Assembly (NCBI RefSeq): GCF_004005495.1
Contig: NZ_RZYA01000002.1
Coordinates: 310,001 to 374,000, forward strand
Direction: 5' to 3'
DNA from: Streptomyces antnestii
GTDB lineage: Bacteria > Actinomycetota > Actinomycetes > Streptomycetales > Streptomycetaceae
Length of the DNA stretch: 64,000 nucleotides
The notes under the pieces were generated by a model. It was not told the DNA's origin. It worked only from the letters and a program-made list of their open reading frames with translations, and made no database searches. This document shows, in pieces, positions 28,925 to 37,625 of this stretch. Numbering within the stretch: position 1 is the stretch's first letter; each line of letters begins with the position of its first letter. The translations under genes were made by a program, and so were the position numbers.

Positions 28925-29067
28925 CGGGTGTCTGTTCACGGCGCGCAATGATAGGCCGAGCCACCCGGATCGCCCATGATCGAAATCATGGAGTGGGGCG
29001 GCGGGACCGGGGTAGGCAGGGCTTCAGCGCTTGCGGTAAGGCCCGACTGAAGGGGACGGTGGGCGCG

Positions 29068-29910
29068 ATGACTTCAGCGTGGAAGTGGGACGAGACCCTG
29101 TTCGCCGGGACGTCCCCCTACTACCGGCGCGGGCGGTTGCCGTACGCCGCCGGACTGGCGGACGAGCTGGCCGGAATGCTGGAACTCGACGGGCGCGGAC
29201 GGCTCGTCGACGTCGGATGCGGGCCGGGCACCCTCGCCCTGAGCCTTGCGCACCTGTTCGGCGAGGTCGTCGGTGTGGACCCGGACGAGGGGATGATCGC
29301 CGAGGCCACCCGCGAAGCGGCCGCACAGGGTGTGAGCGGGAAGACGCGCTGGGTTCGAGCCCGCGCCGAGCAACTGCCGTCGGATCTCGGCACCTTCGAC
29401 ATCGCGACCTTCGGACAGTCCTTCCACTGGATGGACCGCGAGCTGGTGGCCGCGACCACCCGGGACATGCTCCGGCCGGGCGGCGCGCTCGTGCACATCA
29501 CCGACCTGAGCACGGCGACCCCCACGGCCGCTGGCCTCCAGTACCCCGGTGTGCCCGGCGCGGCGGTCGACGCGCTGGTGAAGCGTTACTTGGGACCGGT
29601 GCGCCGGGCCGGGCAGGGCGTGTTGCCGCACGGAACGCCCGGCGGCGAGGCCGAGGTGTACCGGCGGGCGGGCTTCTTCGGTCCCGAGCACCGGGTCGTT
29701 CCCGCCGGACAGGCGCTGGAGCGCACGGTCGACGACGTCGTGGCAGGGGTGTTCTCCAGGTCGTTCTCGGCCCCGCACCTGTTCGGTGCGCGGCGCGGCG
29801 CGTTCGAGGTGGACCTGCGGAGACTGCTGCGGGAGGCTTCGGCGACGGGCCGGTTCTCCGAACTCCAGCCGGACACCGAGGTCTTCGTCTGGTGGAAGGA
29901 TCCCCGGTGA
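29068..29910 (+). CDS. SAM-dependent methyltransferase, class I
   Basis: A 280-residue protein with the SAM-binding glycine motif RLVDVGCGPGTLALSLA (motif I), the acidic motif II GVDPDEGM, and the post-II segment FDIATFGQSFHWMDRE. The N-terminal YYRRGRLPY and FHWM segments resemble methyltransferase domain 11 proteins acting on small molecules or quinones. AGGGGACGG precedes the ATG. It is a single gene; the substrate is unknown. A palindromic element begins 36 bases after the stop. Confidence 0.88.
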   Translation: MTSAWKWDETLFAGTSPYYRRGRLPYAAGLADELAGMLELDGRGRLVDVGCGPGTLALSLAHLFGEVVGVDPDEGMIAEATREAAAQGVSGKTRWVRARAEQLPSDLGTFDIATFGQSFHWMDRELVAATTRDMLRPGGALVHITDLSTATPTAAGLQYPGVPGAAVDALVKRYLGPVRRAGQGVLPHGTPGGEAEVYRRAGFFGPEHRVVPAGQALERTVDDVVAGVFSRSFSAPHLFGARRGAFEVDLRRLLREASATGRFSELQPDTEVFVWWKDPR

Positions 29911-29944
29911 CGGGTCGGCGTCCGCGGGACTTTCGCCACGCGCC

Positions 29945-30160
29945 CTAGGGCGTGTTTCGAAAGTCCCGCCTGCCCCGCGGCGTCTGGCACGCACTCCCCC
30001 ACTCTCGGCTTCGCTCGAGCGGGGGGACCCCCATGCGGCGTTGCCGGAACGTCCGAGTGGCTCCGCCACTAGGACGCTCCGGCGCCTTGCGATCGCACGC
30101 ACCAGACGCCGCGGGGCCCGCCCTCCGGGCGGACGACGCTACTTTCGAAACACGCCCTAG
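29945..30160. repeat. Palindromic MITE-like element A
   Basis: About 216 bases bounded by CTAG on both sides. The terminal inverted repeats are exact for 18 bases: AGGGCGTGTTTCGAAAGT at 29947-29964 against 30141-30158. Inside, CGGCGTCTGG near the left end pairs with CCAGACGCCG near the right end. No gene is carried. Such non-coding palindromic elements are scattered in Streptomyces chromosomes and are presumably moved by a transposase encoded elsewhere. It also fills the gap between the methyltransferase and marR genes. Confidence 0.8.
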
Positions 30161-30320
30161 GGCCTCTCGTTTGGATCAGGCCGGATCAGGGAGCGGGGCC
30201 TGGTGCCGTGCATCGCAAGGCGGAGGAAGGAGCCCACGGAGCGTCGGCGACTGACGACAACGCCGCGAGGTGCGGTGCCAGGCCCCGCGAGCCTGGCCTG
30301 ATCCAAACGCGAGGCCCTAG
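30157..30320. repeat. Palindromic MITE-like element B, abutting element A
   Basis: About 164 bases, again ending in CTAG at each side and sharing its left CTAG (30157-30160) with element A. Its left end GGGCCTCTCGTTTGGATCAG is mirrored at the right end (TGATCCAAACGCGAGGCCC) with one mismatch. Inside, GGGGCCTGGTGCCG pairs imperfectly with TGCCAGGCCCCG. It is non-coding. The right CTAG contains the stop codon of the marR gene. Confidence 0.8.
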
Positions 30321-30844
30321 TCCTGCGGCCCCTGCACCGCGCGTCGCATGAGGGCGAGGAACTGGTCCCGTTCGGCGGGGGTGAAGTGGGTCAGGATCTG
30401 CTCGCTGACGCCGACGACGGCGGAGGCGAGAGCCGTGGCCAGGTCGTGGCCGGCCCCGGTGATCGTGACGAGCTTGCGGCGCCGGTCCTTGTCGTCCTTG
30501 GTGAGCTCGACGAGGCCGCGCCGCTTGAGGCGTTCGAGGAGCGGCGCCGCGGTCGACTTGTCGAGACTTGCGAGGGTGCCGAGCGTGCCCTGGTCCATCG
30601 GGCCGTGCATCTGGAGCAGTCCGAGGACCGTGAACTGCGGGCCGGTCAGGTCCTGATGCACCTGCTCGTGCCACAGGCGGGTGTGGAGCTGGCCGAGCTG
30701 GCGCACCAGGGGGCCGAGGCCGTCGAGCGCCGCGTGCACGGCGGGCGAGGCGCCGGGTGCGGCGCCGTGTGGGGTGCCGGGTGTGGCAGGGGCTGTAGGT
30801 GCGGCGCCCGGTGCTGCGGGGGCCGGGTCGTCGTGTCCGTTCAT
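30317..30844 (-). CDS. MarR-family regulator of the decarboxylase genes
   Basis: A 175-residue protein. The first 35 residues are Ala/Pro-rich and disordered-looking. Residues 50-160 form the MarR winged helix (LTGPQFTVLGLLQMHGPMDQ, LDKSTAAPLLERLKRRGLVE, DRRRKLVTIT). It is divergent from the UbiX/UbiD-type decarboxylase pair, and a long inverted repeat lies between the two starts. It is therefore likely the phenolic-acid-responsive repressor of that pair. The stop codon TAG falls in the terminal CTAG of palindromic element B, so the last residues may have been altered by that insertion. Confidence 0.9.
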   Translation of the reverse strand: MNGHDDPAPAAPGAAPTAPATPGTPHGAAPGASPAVHAALDGLGPLVRQLGQLHTRLWHEQVHQDLTGPQFTVLGLLQMHGPMDQGTLGTLASLDKSTAAPLLERLKRRGLVELTKDDKDRRRKLVTITGAGHDLATALASAVVGVSEQILTHFTPAERDQFLALMRRAVQGPQD

Positions 30845-30873
30845 CGCTCGGCGCTGCTCCCTCGGGATTGATT

Positions 30874-30922
30874 AGGACGTACACGTACTATACCCTCGGC
30901 CGAAATAGGGCGTGTACGTCCT
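30874..30922. promoter_or_regulatory. Inverted repeat between marR and the decarboxylase operon
   Basis: AGGACGTACACG (30874-30885) and CGTGTACGTCCT (30911-30922) are exactly complementary across 25 bases. Each arm contains a small GTAC palindrome, so each could bind one MarR dimer. A TATACC hexamer lies between the arms (30889-30894). The location suits repression of both divergent promoters. Confidence 0.7.
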
Positions 30923-30963
30923 TCTTGGGTTTCGGGCGTGTGGACGCGGGACGGAGGTGCGGC

Positions 30964-31581
30964 GTGCGGCTTGTCGTCGCGATGACGGGAGCGACCGGGG
31001 CGCCGTTCGGTGTACGGCTCCTTGAGGTGCTGGCGGAGCTGGGCGTGGAGACACACCTGGTCGTCAGCCGGTGGGCGCGGGCCACGCTCGCCCAGGAGAC
31101 CGGGCGCAGCGTGCGTGAGGTGCAGGCGATGGCGTCGGTGTGCCACAGCCCCGACGACCAGGGGGCGTCGGTCTCCAGCGGGTCGTTCCGCGTGGACGGC
31201 ATGGTCGTCGTGCCGTGCAGCATGAAGACGCTGGCCGCCATCCGCACCGGCTGCGGGGACGGCCTGATCGGGCGTGCGGCCGACGTGATGCTCAAGGAGC
31301 GGCGCCGCCTCGTCCTCGTGGCGCGCGAGACCCCGCTCTCCGCCGTGCACCTGGAGAACATGCTCGAACTGACCCGCATGGGCGCCACCGTCATGCCACC
31401 GGTCCCCGCCTTCTACAACCACCCCGCCACCATCGCCGACCTCGTCGACCACATCGTGGCGCGCGTCCTCGACCAGTTCGGCCTGGACATGCCCGCCGCC
31501 AAGCGCTGGCAGGGCATGGGGCCGACCGCTCCGAGCGGCGGGCGCGCCGGCGGCGGCGTCAGGGACGACGTCCGCATCTGA
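30964..31581 (+). CDS. UbiX-like flavin prenyltransferase (phenolic acid decarboxylase subunit B)
   Basis: A 205-residue UbiX/Pad1-type protein: RLVVAMTGATGAPFGVRLLE (FMN-binding start), the Ser-rich loop VSSGSFRVDGMVVVPCSMKT and the ERRRLVLVARETPLS segment. These enzymes attach a dimethylallyl unit to FMN to make the prenylated cofactor needed by UbiD-type decarboxylases, encoded next door. The start is GTG 30964 with GGAGG six bases upstream. The gene order matches VdcB-VdcC of the Streptomyces vanillate decarboxylase and BsdB-BsdC of Bacillus. Confidence 0.9.
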   Translation: MRLVVAMTGATGAPFGVRLLEVLAELGVETHLVVSRWARATLAQETGRSVREVQAMASVCHSPDDQGASVSSGSFRVDGMVVVPCSMKTLAAIRTGCGDGLIGRAADVMLKERRRLVLVARETPLSAVHLENMLELTRMGATVMPPVPAFYNHPATIADLVDHIVARVLDQFGLDMPAAKRWQGMGPTAPSGGRAGGGVRDDVRI

Positions 31582-31638
31582 GGCACCTCGCCGGCCACCC
31601 CCACCCTCACCCCTCACGACAGCAGAACAGGACTCGCC

Positions 31639-33138
31639 ATGACTCAACGCGGCAGCGCGCTCAACTTCCGTGACTTCGTACAGGAGTTGCTCGACACCGG
31701 TGACGCGGTCGACATCCGGAAGGCCGTCAGCCCCACCCTCGAAGCCGGTGCCGTCACCCGCCGTGTCTACGAAACCCGCGGCCCCGCCCCGCTGTTCGGC
31801 AACCTCACCGAGGGAGACCCGGGATTCCGGATCCTCGGCGCGCCCGCCGGACTGAGCCCCGTCAAGGACGGCACCTACGGACGGATCGCCGCACACTTCG
31901 GACTGCCCCGCGACACCACACCCCGCGCCCTGCTGGAACACCTCGTCGCCGCCATGCACGCCGACCCCGTCGCCCCACGCGTCGTGGAAACCGGTCCCTG
32001 CAAGGAGAACGTGCTGCGCGGACCCGACGTCGACCTGCACCGCCTCCCCGTACCCCTGCTGCACGAACAGGACGGCGGCCGTTACCTCGGCACGTACGGA
32101 TTCCACGTGGTGCGCACCCCCGACGGGCAGTGGACGAGCTGGTCCGTCGCCCGCACCATGCTGAACGGCCGGAACACCCTGGTCGGTCCGGCCATGCCGC
32201 AGCAGCACATCGGCATGATCCACCGGATGTGGCGGGAGAAGGGCGAGCCCACCCCCTGGGCCATGGTGCTCGGCGCCCCGCCCGCCGCGCTCGCCGCCGC
32301 GGGCATGCCGCTGCCCGCCGAGGTCGACGAGGACGGTTACGTGGGCGCGCTGACCGGCAGCCCCGTCGAGGTGGTCCGTACCGAGACGAACGGCCTGTAC
32401 GTACCCGCCTGTTCGGAGATCGTCCTGGAGGGCTGGATCAGCCCCGACGAGACCGCCCCCGAAGGACCGATGGGGGAGTACCACGGCTACGCCTTCTCCG
32501 GCAGCAAGCCGCAGCCCGTCTTCCACGTCGAGGCGGTGACCTACCGCGACGACGCCGTCCTGCCCATCTGCGTGGCAGGTGTGCCGCCGGAGGAGAACCA
32601 CACCATCTGGGGCACCATGATCTCGGCCGCCTCCCTGGACGTCCTGCGCTCGGCCGGCCTGCCGGTCACCATGGCCTGGTGTTCGTACGAGGCCGCGACC
32701 TGCTGGATCGCCGTGGCGATCGACACCCGGCGTCTGGCGGGGACGGGCATGGGGGAGAAGGAGCTGGCGGACGCGGTGGCCGGCGTTCTCTTCGGCTCGC
32801 ACACGGGGTGGCTCGTGCCCAAGGTCGTGCTGGTCGCCGACGACATCGACATCACCGACATCGACCAGCTGGTGTGGGCGATGGCCACGCGCTACCACCC
32901 CGGCACCGGTGAGTACGTCTACCCCGACGCGCCGGGCATCCCCATGGTCCCGTACCTCACCGGCGAAGAGGTGCGCACGGGCAGGGGAGGCAAGTCCGTC
33001 ATGAGCTGTCTGCTGCCCGCGCAGTTCGAGGGCCGCGCCCCGGGCGTCACCGCCTCGTTCGCCAACTCGTTCCCGGACGACGTACGCCGGCGGGTGCTCG
33101 GGAACTGGGCGGAGTACGGGTTCCCCGAAGCGGGGTGA
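31639..33138 (+). CDS. UbiD-family decarboxylase, vanillate/4-hydroxybenzoate type (VdcC-like)
   Basis: A 499-residue UbiD-fold decarboxylase. The conserved Glu pair of the prenyl-FMN active site is in APEGPMGEYHGY, and the family core (PQQHIGMIHRMWREKGEP, VAGVPPEENHTIWG) is present. Such enzymes reversibly remove the carboxyl group of phenolic acids such as vanillate, protocatechuate or 4-hydroxybenzoate. The small third subunit (VdcD/BsdD, about 75 residues) found in known operons is not present after it; the next gene is on the opposite strand 13 bases away. Control is probably by the divergent MarR protein. Confidence 0.9.
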   Translation: MTQRGSALNFRDFVQELLDTGDAVDIRKAVSPTLEAGAVTRRVYETRGPAPLFGNLTEGDPGFRILGAPAGLSPVKDGTYGRIAAHFGLPRDTTPRALLEHLVAAMHADPVAPRVVETGPCKENVLRGPDVDLHRLPVPLLHEQDGGRYLGTYGFHVVRTPDGQWTSWSVARTMLNGRNTLVGPAMPQQHIGMIHRMWREKGEPTPWAMVLGAPPAALAAAGMPLPAEVDEDGYVGALTGSPVEVVRTETNGLYVPACSEIVLEGWISPDETAPEGPMGEYHGYAFSGSKPQPVFHVEAVTYRDDAVLPICVAGVPPEENHTIWGTMISAASLDVLRSAGLPVTMAWCSYEAATCWIAVAIDTRRLAGTGMGEKELADAVAGVLFGSHTGWLVPKVVLVADDIDITDIDQLVWAMATRYHPGTGEYVYPDAPGIPMVPYLTGEEVRTGRGGKSVMSCLLPAQFEGRAPGVTASFANSFPDDVRRRVLGNWAEYGFPEAG

Positions 33139-33151
33139 AGGCCCGTGGCGT

Positions 33152-35104
33152 TCAGCCCACGTGGACTCGGGGACGGCGGGAGCGGTCGGGTTCGGCCTCG
33201 CGCAGGACCTCGCGGGTGACGGGGGCCACCTCGCCCTGGCCGAAGAGGAAGAAGCGCAGGAAGTTGGTGAACGGATTGCCTTCCGTCCACTCGAAGTAGA
33301 TGTGCGGATTCTGCCCGGTGATGTCACGGACGTGAAGGAGCAGGGCGGCCAGGGCGTTGGGGATGGAGGAACCCTCCAGCGTCAGGACCCGGTAGCGGCC
33401 GTGCAGCACCTCGCCGCGGACGTTCAGGCCCCCCTCGAACTCCGACGGGTCGAGCACCGTGACCTCGACGAAGACAAAGTCCTCCTGGACCGGGACGTCG
33501 TTGTCGTGGCGGATCTGGTCGATTTTCTCGCGGTACTCGGCGATGTCCCGCTTGTCGGGTTCGTTGGCGACGAAGCGGATTCGGCGGCTCGCGATGTCGC
33601 GTACGAAGCGCTCCGCGAGGTCGTCCAGGGTCACGCTCGTGACGCGCAGTTCGAAGGCGCGGGCGAGTCGTGAGGCGAGCGAGACGAGGATGATGCCGGC
33701 GATGAAGCAGGCACCGATCTTCACGCCGTCGGGGCGCTCGATCACGTTCACGACCGTGGTGTAGAGGAACACCGCGGAGATGACGGCGAACCCGATGGTC
33801 CAGTTGCGCTGGCGGGCCTTGTGCGCGGCGATGGTGACGGCGATGGCCGCCGAGCTGATCAGGACCAGGACGCCGGTGGCGTAGGCGCCGCCCTGCTTGT
33901 CGACATTGGCGTCGAAGATCCACGTCACCAGGAACGCGACCAGGATGAAGACGATCACCATGGGGCGCACGGCGCGCGCCCAGTGCGGGGCCATGCCGTA
34001 CCGCGGCAGGTAGCGGGGCATCAGGTTGAGGAGCCCGGCCATGGCGGAGGCGCCGGCGAACCACAGGATCGCGATGGTCGAGACGTCGTAGACCGTACCG
34101 AAGGTGCTGCCGAGGTACTCGTGGGCCAGATAGGCGAGCGCCCTGCCGTTGGCCTGGCCGCCCGTCTTGAACTCCTTCTCCGGGATGAGCAGCGTGGTGA
34201 TGAAGCTGGTGCAGACGAGGAACACGCTCATGATCACCGCGGCGGTCGTCAGCAGCTTCTTGGCGCCCCGGATACGGCCCTTCGGGCTCGCCTCGGTGTC
34301 GTCGGGGTCGCCCTTCACATGGGGCATGACCGCCACGCCGGTCTCGAAGCCGGAGAGGCCGAGCGCCAGCTTGGGGAAGACGAGCAGCGCGACTCCGATC
34401 ATGGCGAAAGCGTTGCCGTGCTCGGTGGTGAGCGCCGTGGTCCAGTCGGTGATCACATGGCCCTTAGTGACGACGTGCCAGAGCCCGGTCACCACCACCA
34501 CGGCGTTGAGCGCCAGATAGATGCCGACGAGGACGAAAGCGACGCCGATGGCCTCCAGGAACCCCTTGAGGAACACCGCGCCGAGCAGGGCGACCAGGCC
34601 CAGCGTGATGACCATCTGACTGTTGTGCAGGGCGTCGGCCAGATGGGGGTTCTCCACGAGGTGGGTGGAGGCGTCCGCCGCCGACAGCGTGATGGTGATG
34701 AGGAAGTCGGTGGCGGCGAAGCCCAGCAGGGTGAGGACGAACAGCTTGCCCTTCCAGAAGGACAGCAGCCGCTCCAGCATCGCGATCGAACCCTCGCCGT
34801 GCGGGCTCTCCTCGGCGACCCGGCGGTACACCGGCAGAGCGCCCACCAGGGTGACGATCACCAGCACGATGGTGGCCACCGGCGACAGCAGGCCGGCCGC
34901 GAGGGCGGCGATGCCGGGCTGGTAGCCGAGGGTCGAGAAGTAGTCGACGCCCGTCAGGCACATCACGCGCCACCAGGGCTGCCCGCCGTGGGGCGGCTCC
35001 GACGGGGCGTGCGGTCCGTGGGGCTCGCCCTTGGCCATGTCGGACAGGCCCTCGAGCATCCACGCGCGCAGGCGACTCGTACGGGCCTGGTCTCCGCTGG
35101 CCAT
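33152..35104 (-). CDS. APC-superfamily permease with cytosolic C-terminal domain
   Basis: A 650-residue protein with about 12 hydrophobic segments starting at [20 protein letters not shown], which is characteristic of an actinobacterial APC branch. Further landmarks are the [15 protein letters not shown] and [20 protein letters not shown] loops. The last 150 residues (after [19 protein letters not shown]) are soluble and might bind a regulator. APC proteins usually carry amino acids or cations, and the cargo is unknown; a potassium-importer relative (KimA/KUP side of the superfamily) is conceivable from the soluble tail. AGGAG lies seven bases before the ATG. The gene is monocistronic. Confidence 0.82.
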   Translation of the reverse strand: MASGDQARTSRLRAWMLEGLSDMAKGEPHGPHAPSEPPHGGQPWWRVMCLTGVDYFSTLGYQPGIAALAAGLLSPVATIVLVIVTLVGALPVYRRVAEESPHGEGSIAMLERLLSFWKGKLFVLTLLGFAATDFLITITLSAADASTHLVENPHLADALHNSQMVITLGLVALLGAVFLKGFLEAIGVAFVLVGIYLALNAVVVVTGLWHVVTKGHVITDWTTALTTEHGNAFAMIGVALLVFPKLALGLSGFETGVAVMPHVKGDPDDTEASPKGRIRGAKKLLTTAAVIMSVFLVCTSFITTLLIPEKEFKTGGQANGRALAYLAHEYLGSTFGTVYDVSTIAILWFAGASAMAGLLNLMPRYLPRYGMAPHWARAVRPMVIVFILVAFLVTWIFDANVDKQGGAYATGVLVLISSAAIAVTIAAHKARQRNWTIGFAVISAVFLYTTVVNVIERPDGVKIGACFIAGIILVSLASRLARAFELRVTSVTLDDLAERFVRDIASRRIRFVANEPDKRDIAEYREKIDQIRHDNDVPVQEDFVFVEVTVLDPSEFEGGLNVRGEVLHGRYRVLTLEGSSIPNALAALLLHVRDITGQNPHIYFEWTEGNPFTNFLRFFLFGQGEVAPVTREVLREAEPDRSRRPRVHVG

Positions 35105-35313
35105 CGACGTACTCCTGACATGCTGCCGAGCCCGGGATTCCGGCCGTCACCCGGACACACCACTCGTCCGTGCCGCCCATTGTCACCACCGGTGGACGGA
35201 TCGGCACGACGGAGGAGCGCGTCCGGGGCTGTGGCGTACGGGGGCGCGCTGGGGGGGGCAGCCGCGTTGCCGGTGTGATGCCGCCGCTGATGAGGTGTCG
35301 ATAGCCTGCGCGG

Positions 35314-36243
35314 ATGAAGCGTGTGGAGCGGGCAGTGGGTGCTGTTGTGGGTTCGGCCGTGGGGGATGCGCTGGGGGCTCCCTTCGAGTTCGGGCCTGAA
35401 GGCGCGTTCTCCGCGCGGTTTCCCCGGCCGCACGCCGGTGGCGAGATGTGCGGAGGCGGTGGCTGGGAGCCGGGGGAGGCGACGGACGACACGCAGATGG
35501 CGGTCCTGGTGGGGGAGTCGCTGCTGCGCCACGGGCGACTGGATCTGCCGGACGTCTTCGCCCGCTTTCAGCGGTGGGCGGCGTCGGAGCCCAAGGACAT
35601 CGGTCTGCAGACCGAGGACGTCCTGACCAACGGCATGCCGTGGGACAGGGCCGCTGCCGTGCACTTCCAGGTCAACCAGCGAGCCGCCGGGAACGGCTCC
35701 CTGATGAGGGCGTCGACCTCCGCGGTCCACTTCGCCATGGACGGCCGTTCGGCCACGATGGATGCCGCCCGGCGTATCGCCGCCCTCACTCACGGCGACC
35801 GGGCCGCTTGGGAGGGCACCGCCGTCTTCCACGAACTCATCCGTGTCACCCTCGCGGACATCGACCCCCTGCAGGCTCTCCCGGAGATCCTCTCTCTGGT
35901 CCATCCCGACCACCGCCCGCGCTACGCGACCGTCCTCGCCCCCGACTGGCACCCTGACCGGGCGACCGAGTTCAACGGTGCGGTCTGGCCCTGTCTCGGG
36001 TCGGCCGTATGGGCTCTGCGGACGACGACGAGCTTCGAGGACGCGGTCCGTGCAGCCGTCGACCTCGGTGGTGACACCGACACCGTCGCCGCGGTCACGG
36101 GTGGACTAGCGGGTGCCTACTACGGACTTGATGCGATTCCCGCGCGCTGGACTGCGCCGCTGCATGTTCCGTTGCCGGGGTTCGACGGGCGGGTGCTGCG
36201 GCTGCCCGAGCTGACCGATCTCGCGACGCGCCTTGCCGGCTGA
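35314..36243 (+). CDS. ADP-ribosylglycohydrolase (DraG family)
   Basis: A 309-residue protein of the ADP-ribosyl-glycohydrolase/crystallin J1 family. The metal-binding motifs are in place: GSAVGDALGAPFEFG, GEATDDTQMAVL and DLGGDTDTVAAVTGGLAGA. These enzymes use two divalent metal ions to remove ADP-ribose from proteins, nucleic acids or small molecules. It is a single gene flanked by unrelated genes; the substrate is not evident. Confidence 0.9.
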   Translation: MKRVERAVGAVVGSAVGDALGAPFEFGPEGAFSARFPRPHAGGEMCGGGGWEPGEATDDTQMAVLVGESLLRHGRLDLPDVFARFQRWAASEPKDIGLQTEDVLTNGMPWDRAAAVHFQVNQRAAGNGSLMRASTSAVHFAMDGRSATMDAARRIAALTHGDRAAWEGTAVFHELIRVTLADIDPLQALPEILSLVHPDHRPRYATVLAPDWHPDRATEFNGAVWPCLGSAVWALRTTTSFEDAVRAAVDLGGDTDTVAAVTGGLAGAYYGLDAIPARWTAPLHVPLPGFDGRVLRLPELTDLATRLAG

Positions 36244-36309
36244 CCCAGGCGCGTGATCCGCCGCACCCCGGAGCGTCGGCCGGGGTGCGGGGTGAAGGCC
36301 GGCCGGCCC

Positions 36310-37596
36310 TCAGGACACCGTCACTTCCACCGGAAGTTGCTTGATGCCGTTGACGAAGTTCGAGCGGACTCGGGGGACTTCGCCGGTGAGGCGGATCGTG
36401 GAGAGGCGGGGGACCAGTTCCTCGAACATGATGCGGATCTCCGTGCGGGCCAGCAGGTTGCCCAGGCACAGGTGCGGGCTGCCCTTGCCGAAGGTGACGT
36501 GGTCGTTGTCGGCGCGGGCGACGTCGAAGTCGTACGGGTTGCCGAAGACCTTCTCGTCGCGGTTGCCGGATGCGTACCACATGACGACCTTGTCGCCCTC
36601 CTTGACCTGCTTGCCGCCGAGTTCGACGTCGCGGGTCGCGGTGCGGCGGAAGTGGTAGACGGGGGACGCCCAGCGCAGGAACTCCTCGACCGCCGTCGGG
36701 ATCAGGGAGGGGTCCTCCTGGAGGCGGGCCAGCTGCTCGGGGTGCTGGAGGAGCGCCAGCATGGAGTGGCTGATGGTGTGCCGGGTGGTCTCGTTGCCGG
36801 CGACCACGAGGAGCAGGAAGTAGTTGTCGAAGTCCTGTCCGGAGAGGGGGACTCCGTCGCGGGGGGTCTCGTTGACCAGCCTGGAGATCAGGTCGATGCC
36901 GTCCCCTCCGCGCCTCTGGCGCGCCAACTCCCGCCCGTACTCGAAGACTTCGAGGGAGGCGGGGGAGCGGAACGGCAGGTCGCGGTACTTCTCGCTCTCC
37001 GCGCTGCCGAGGAGCACGTCCGCATAGTCGGGGTCGGTGTTGCCGATGATGCGGTTGCCCCAGTCGATGAGCTGCTGGTTGTCCTCCGGGGGCACGTCGA
37101 GGAGGCGGGCCAGTACGTTGATGGGGAAGTCGGCGGAGACCTCCTTGACGAAGTCGAAGCGGCCCTTGGCGAGCGCCGCGTCCAGCGTCCTGGCGGTGAG
37201 TCCGCGCAGGAAGTCGGCGTAGCTGTTGATGACGCTCGCGCCGAACTGGCGCTGCAGCAGGCTGCGCAGGGCGCGGTGGCGCACGCCGTCGAGTTCGAGG
37301 ATGGAGGCGCGCTTGCTGATCTGGTCGTCGTCCACCTCCTCCAGGTTGACGAACTTCGTGGAGGTGAACGTCTCGGCGTCGCGGTCGACGCGGGCGATGT
37401 CCTCGTGCCGGGTGACGGCCCAGAAGCCGGAGTTGGGGGCGTCCTCGGGCTGCCAGTGGACCGGGTCCTCGTGGCGCAGGGTGTGGAACATGCGCCACGG
37501 GGTGACGCCGTCCGTGAAGTTGTCGAGGTCGGCGAGGTCGACCTCGGCGAGCGGCATGGGGTCGGTCGGGTCGACGGCGTCGGCGGGGTTCGTCAT
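36310..37596 (-). CDS. Class I cytochrome P450
   Basis: A 428-residue P450. The oxygen-binding helix has AGNETTRHT (266-274), the ExxR pair is E305-R308 (EEFLR), and the haem loop is FGKGSPHLCLG with the Cys ligand at 377. The sequence WGNRIIGNTDPDYA recalls the CYP124/125/142 side of the family, but I cannot fix a CYP number. It needs electrons from a ferredoxin, and matching ferredoxin and reductase genes open the divergent operon. It follows the glutamine-synthetase-like gene by 29 bases in one operon, with AGGAG before its ATG. It probably oxidises the gamma-glutamylated amine or the aromatic ring; this is inferred from context. Confidence 0.93.
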   Translation of the reverse strand: MTNPADAVDPTDPMPLAEVDLADLDNFTDGVTPWRMFHTLRHEDPVHWQPEDAPNSGFWAVTRHEDIARVDRDAETFTSTKFVNLEEVDDDQISKRASILELDGVRHRALRSLLQRQFGASVINSYADFLRGLTARTLDAALAKGRFDFVKEVSADFPINVLARLLDVPPEDNQQLIDWGNRIIGNTDPDYADVLLGSAESEKYRDLPFRSPASLEVFEYGRELARQRRGGDGIDLISRLVNETPRDGVPLSGQDFDNYFLLLVVAGNETTRHTISHSMLALLQHPEQLARLQEDPSLIPTAVEEFLRWASPVYHFRRTATRDVELGGKQVKEGDKVVMWYASGNRDEKVFGNPYDFDVARADNDHVTFGKGSPHLCLGNLLARTEIRIMFEELVPRLSTIRLTGEVPRVRSNFVNGIKQLPVEVTVS

Positions 37597-37625
37597 GAGG
37601 GTGCTCCTGAGGGTGGTGCGGCCGG

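Noticed and set aside
29945..30320. Insertion sequence with a transposase
   Set aside because: No transposase-like reading frame exists in these 376 bases. They are non-coding palindromic elements.
30841..33327. Minus-strand frame of about 830 codons opposite the UbiX/UbiD genes
   Set aside because: It crosses the operator region and two well-supported decarboxylase genes, and has no recognisable domain.
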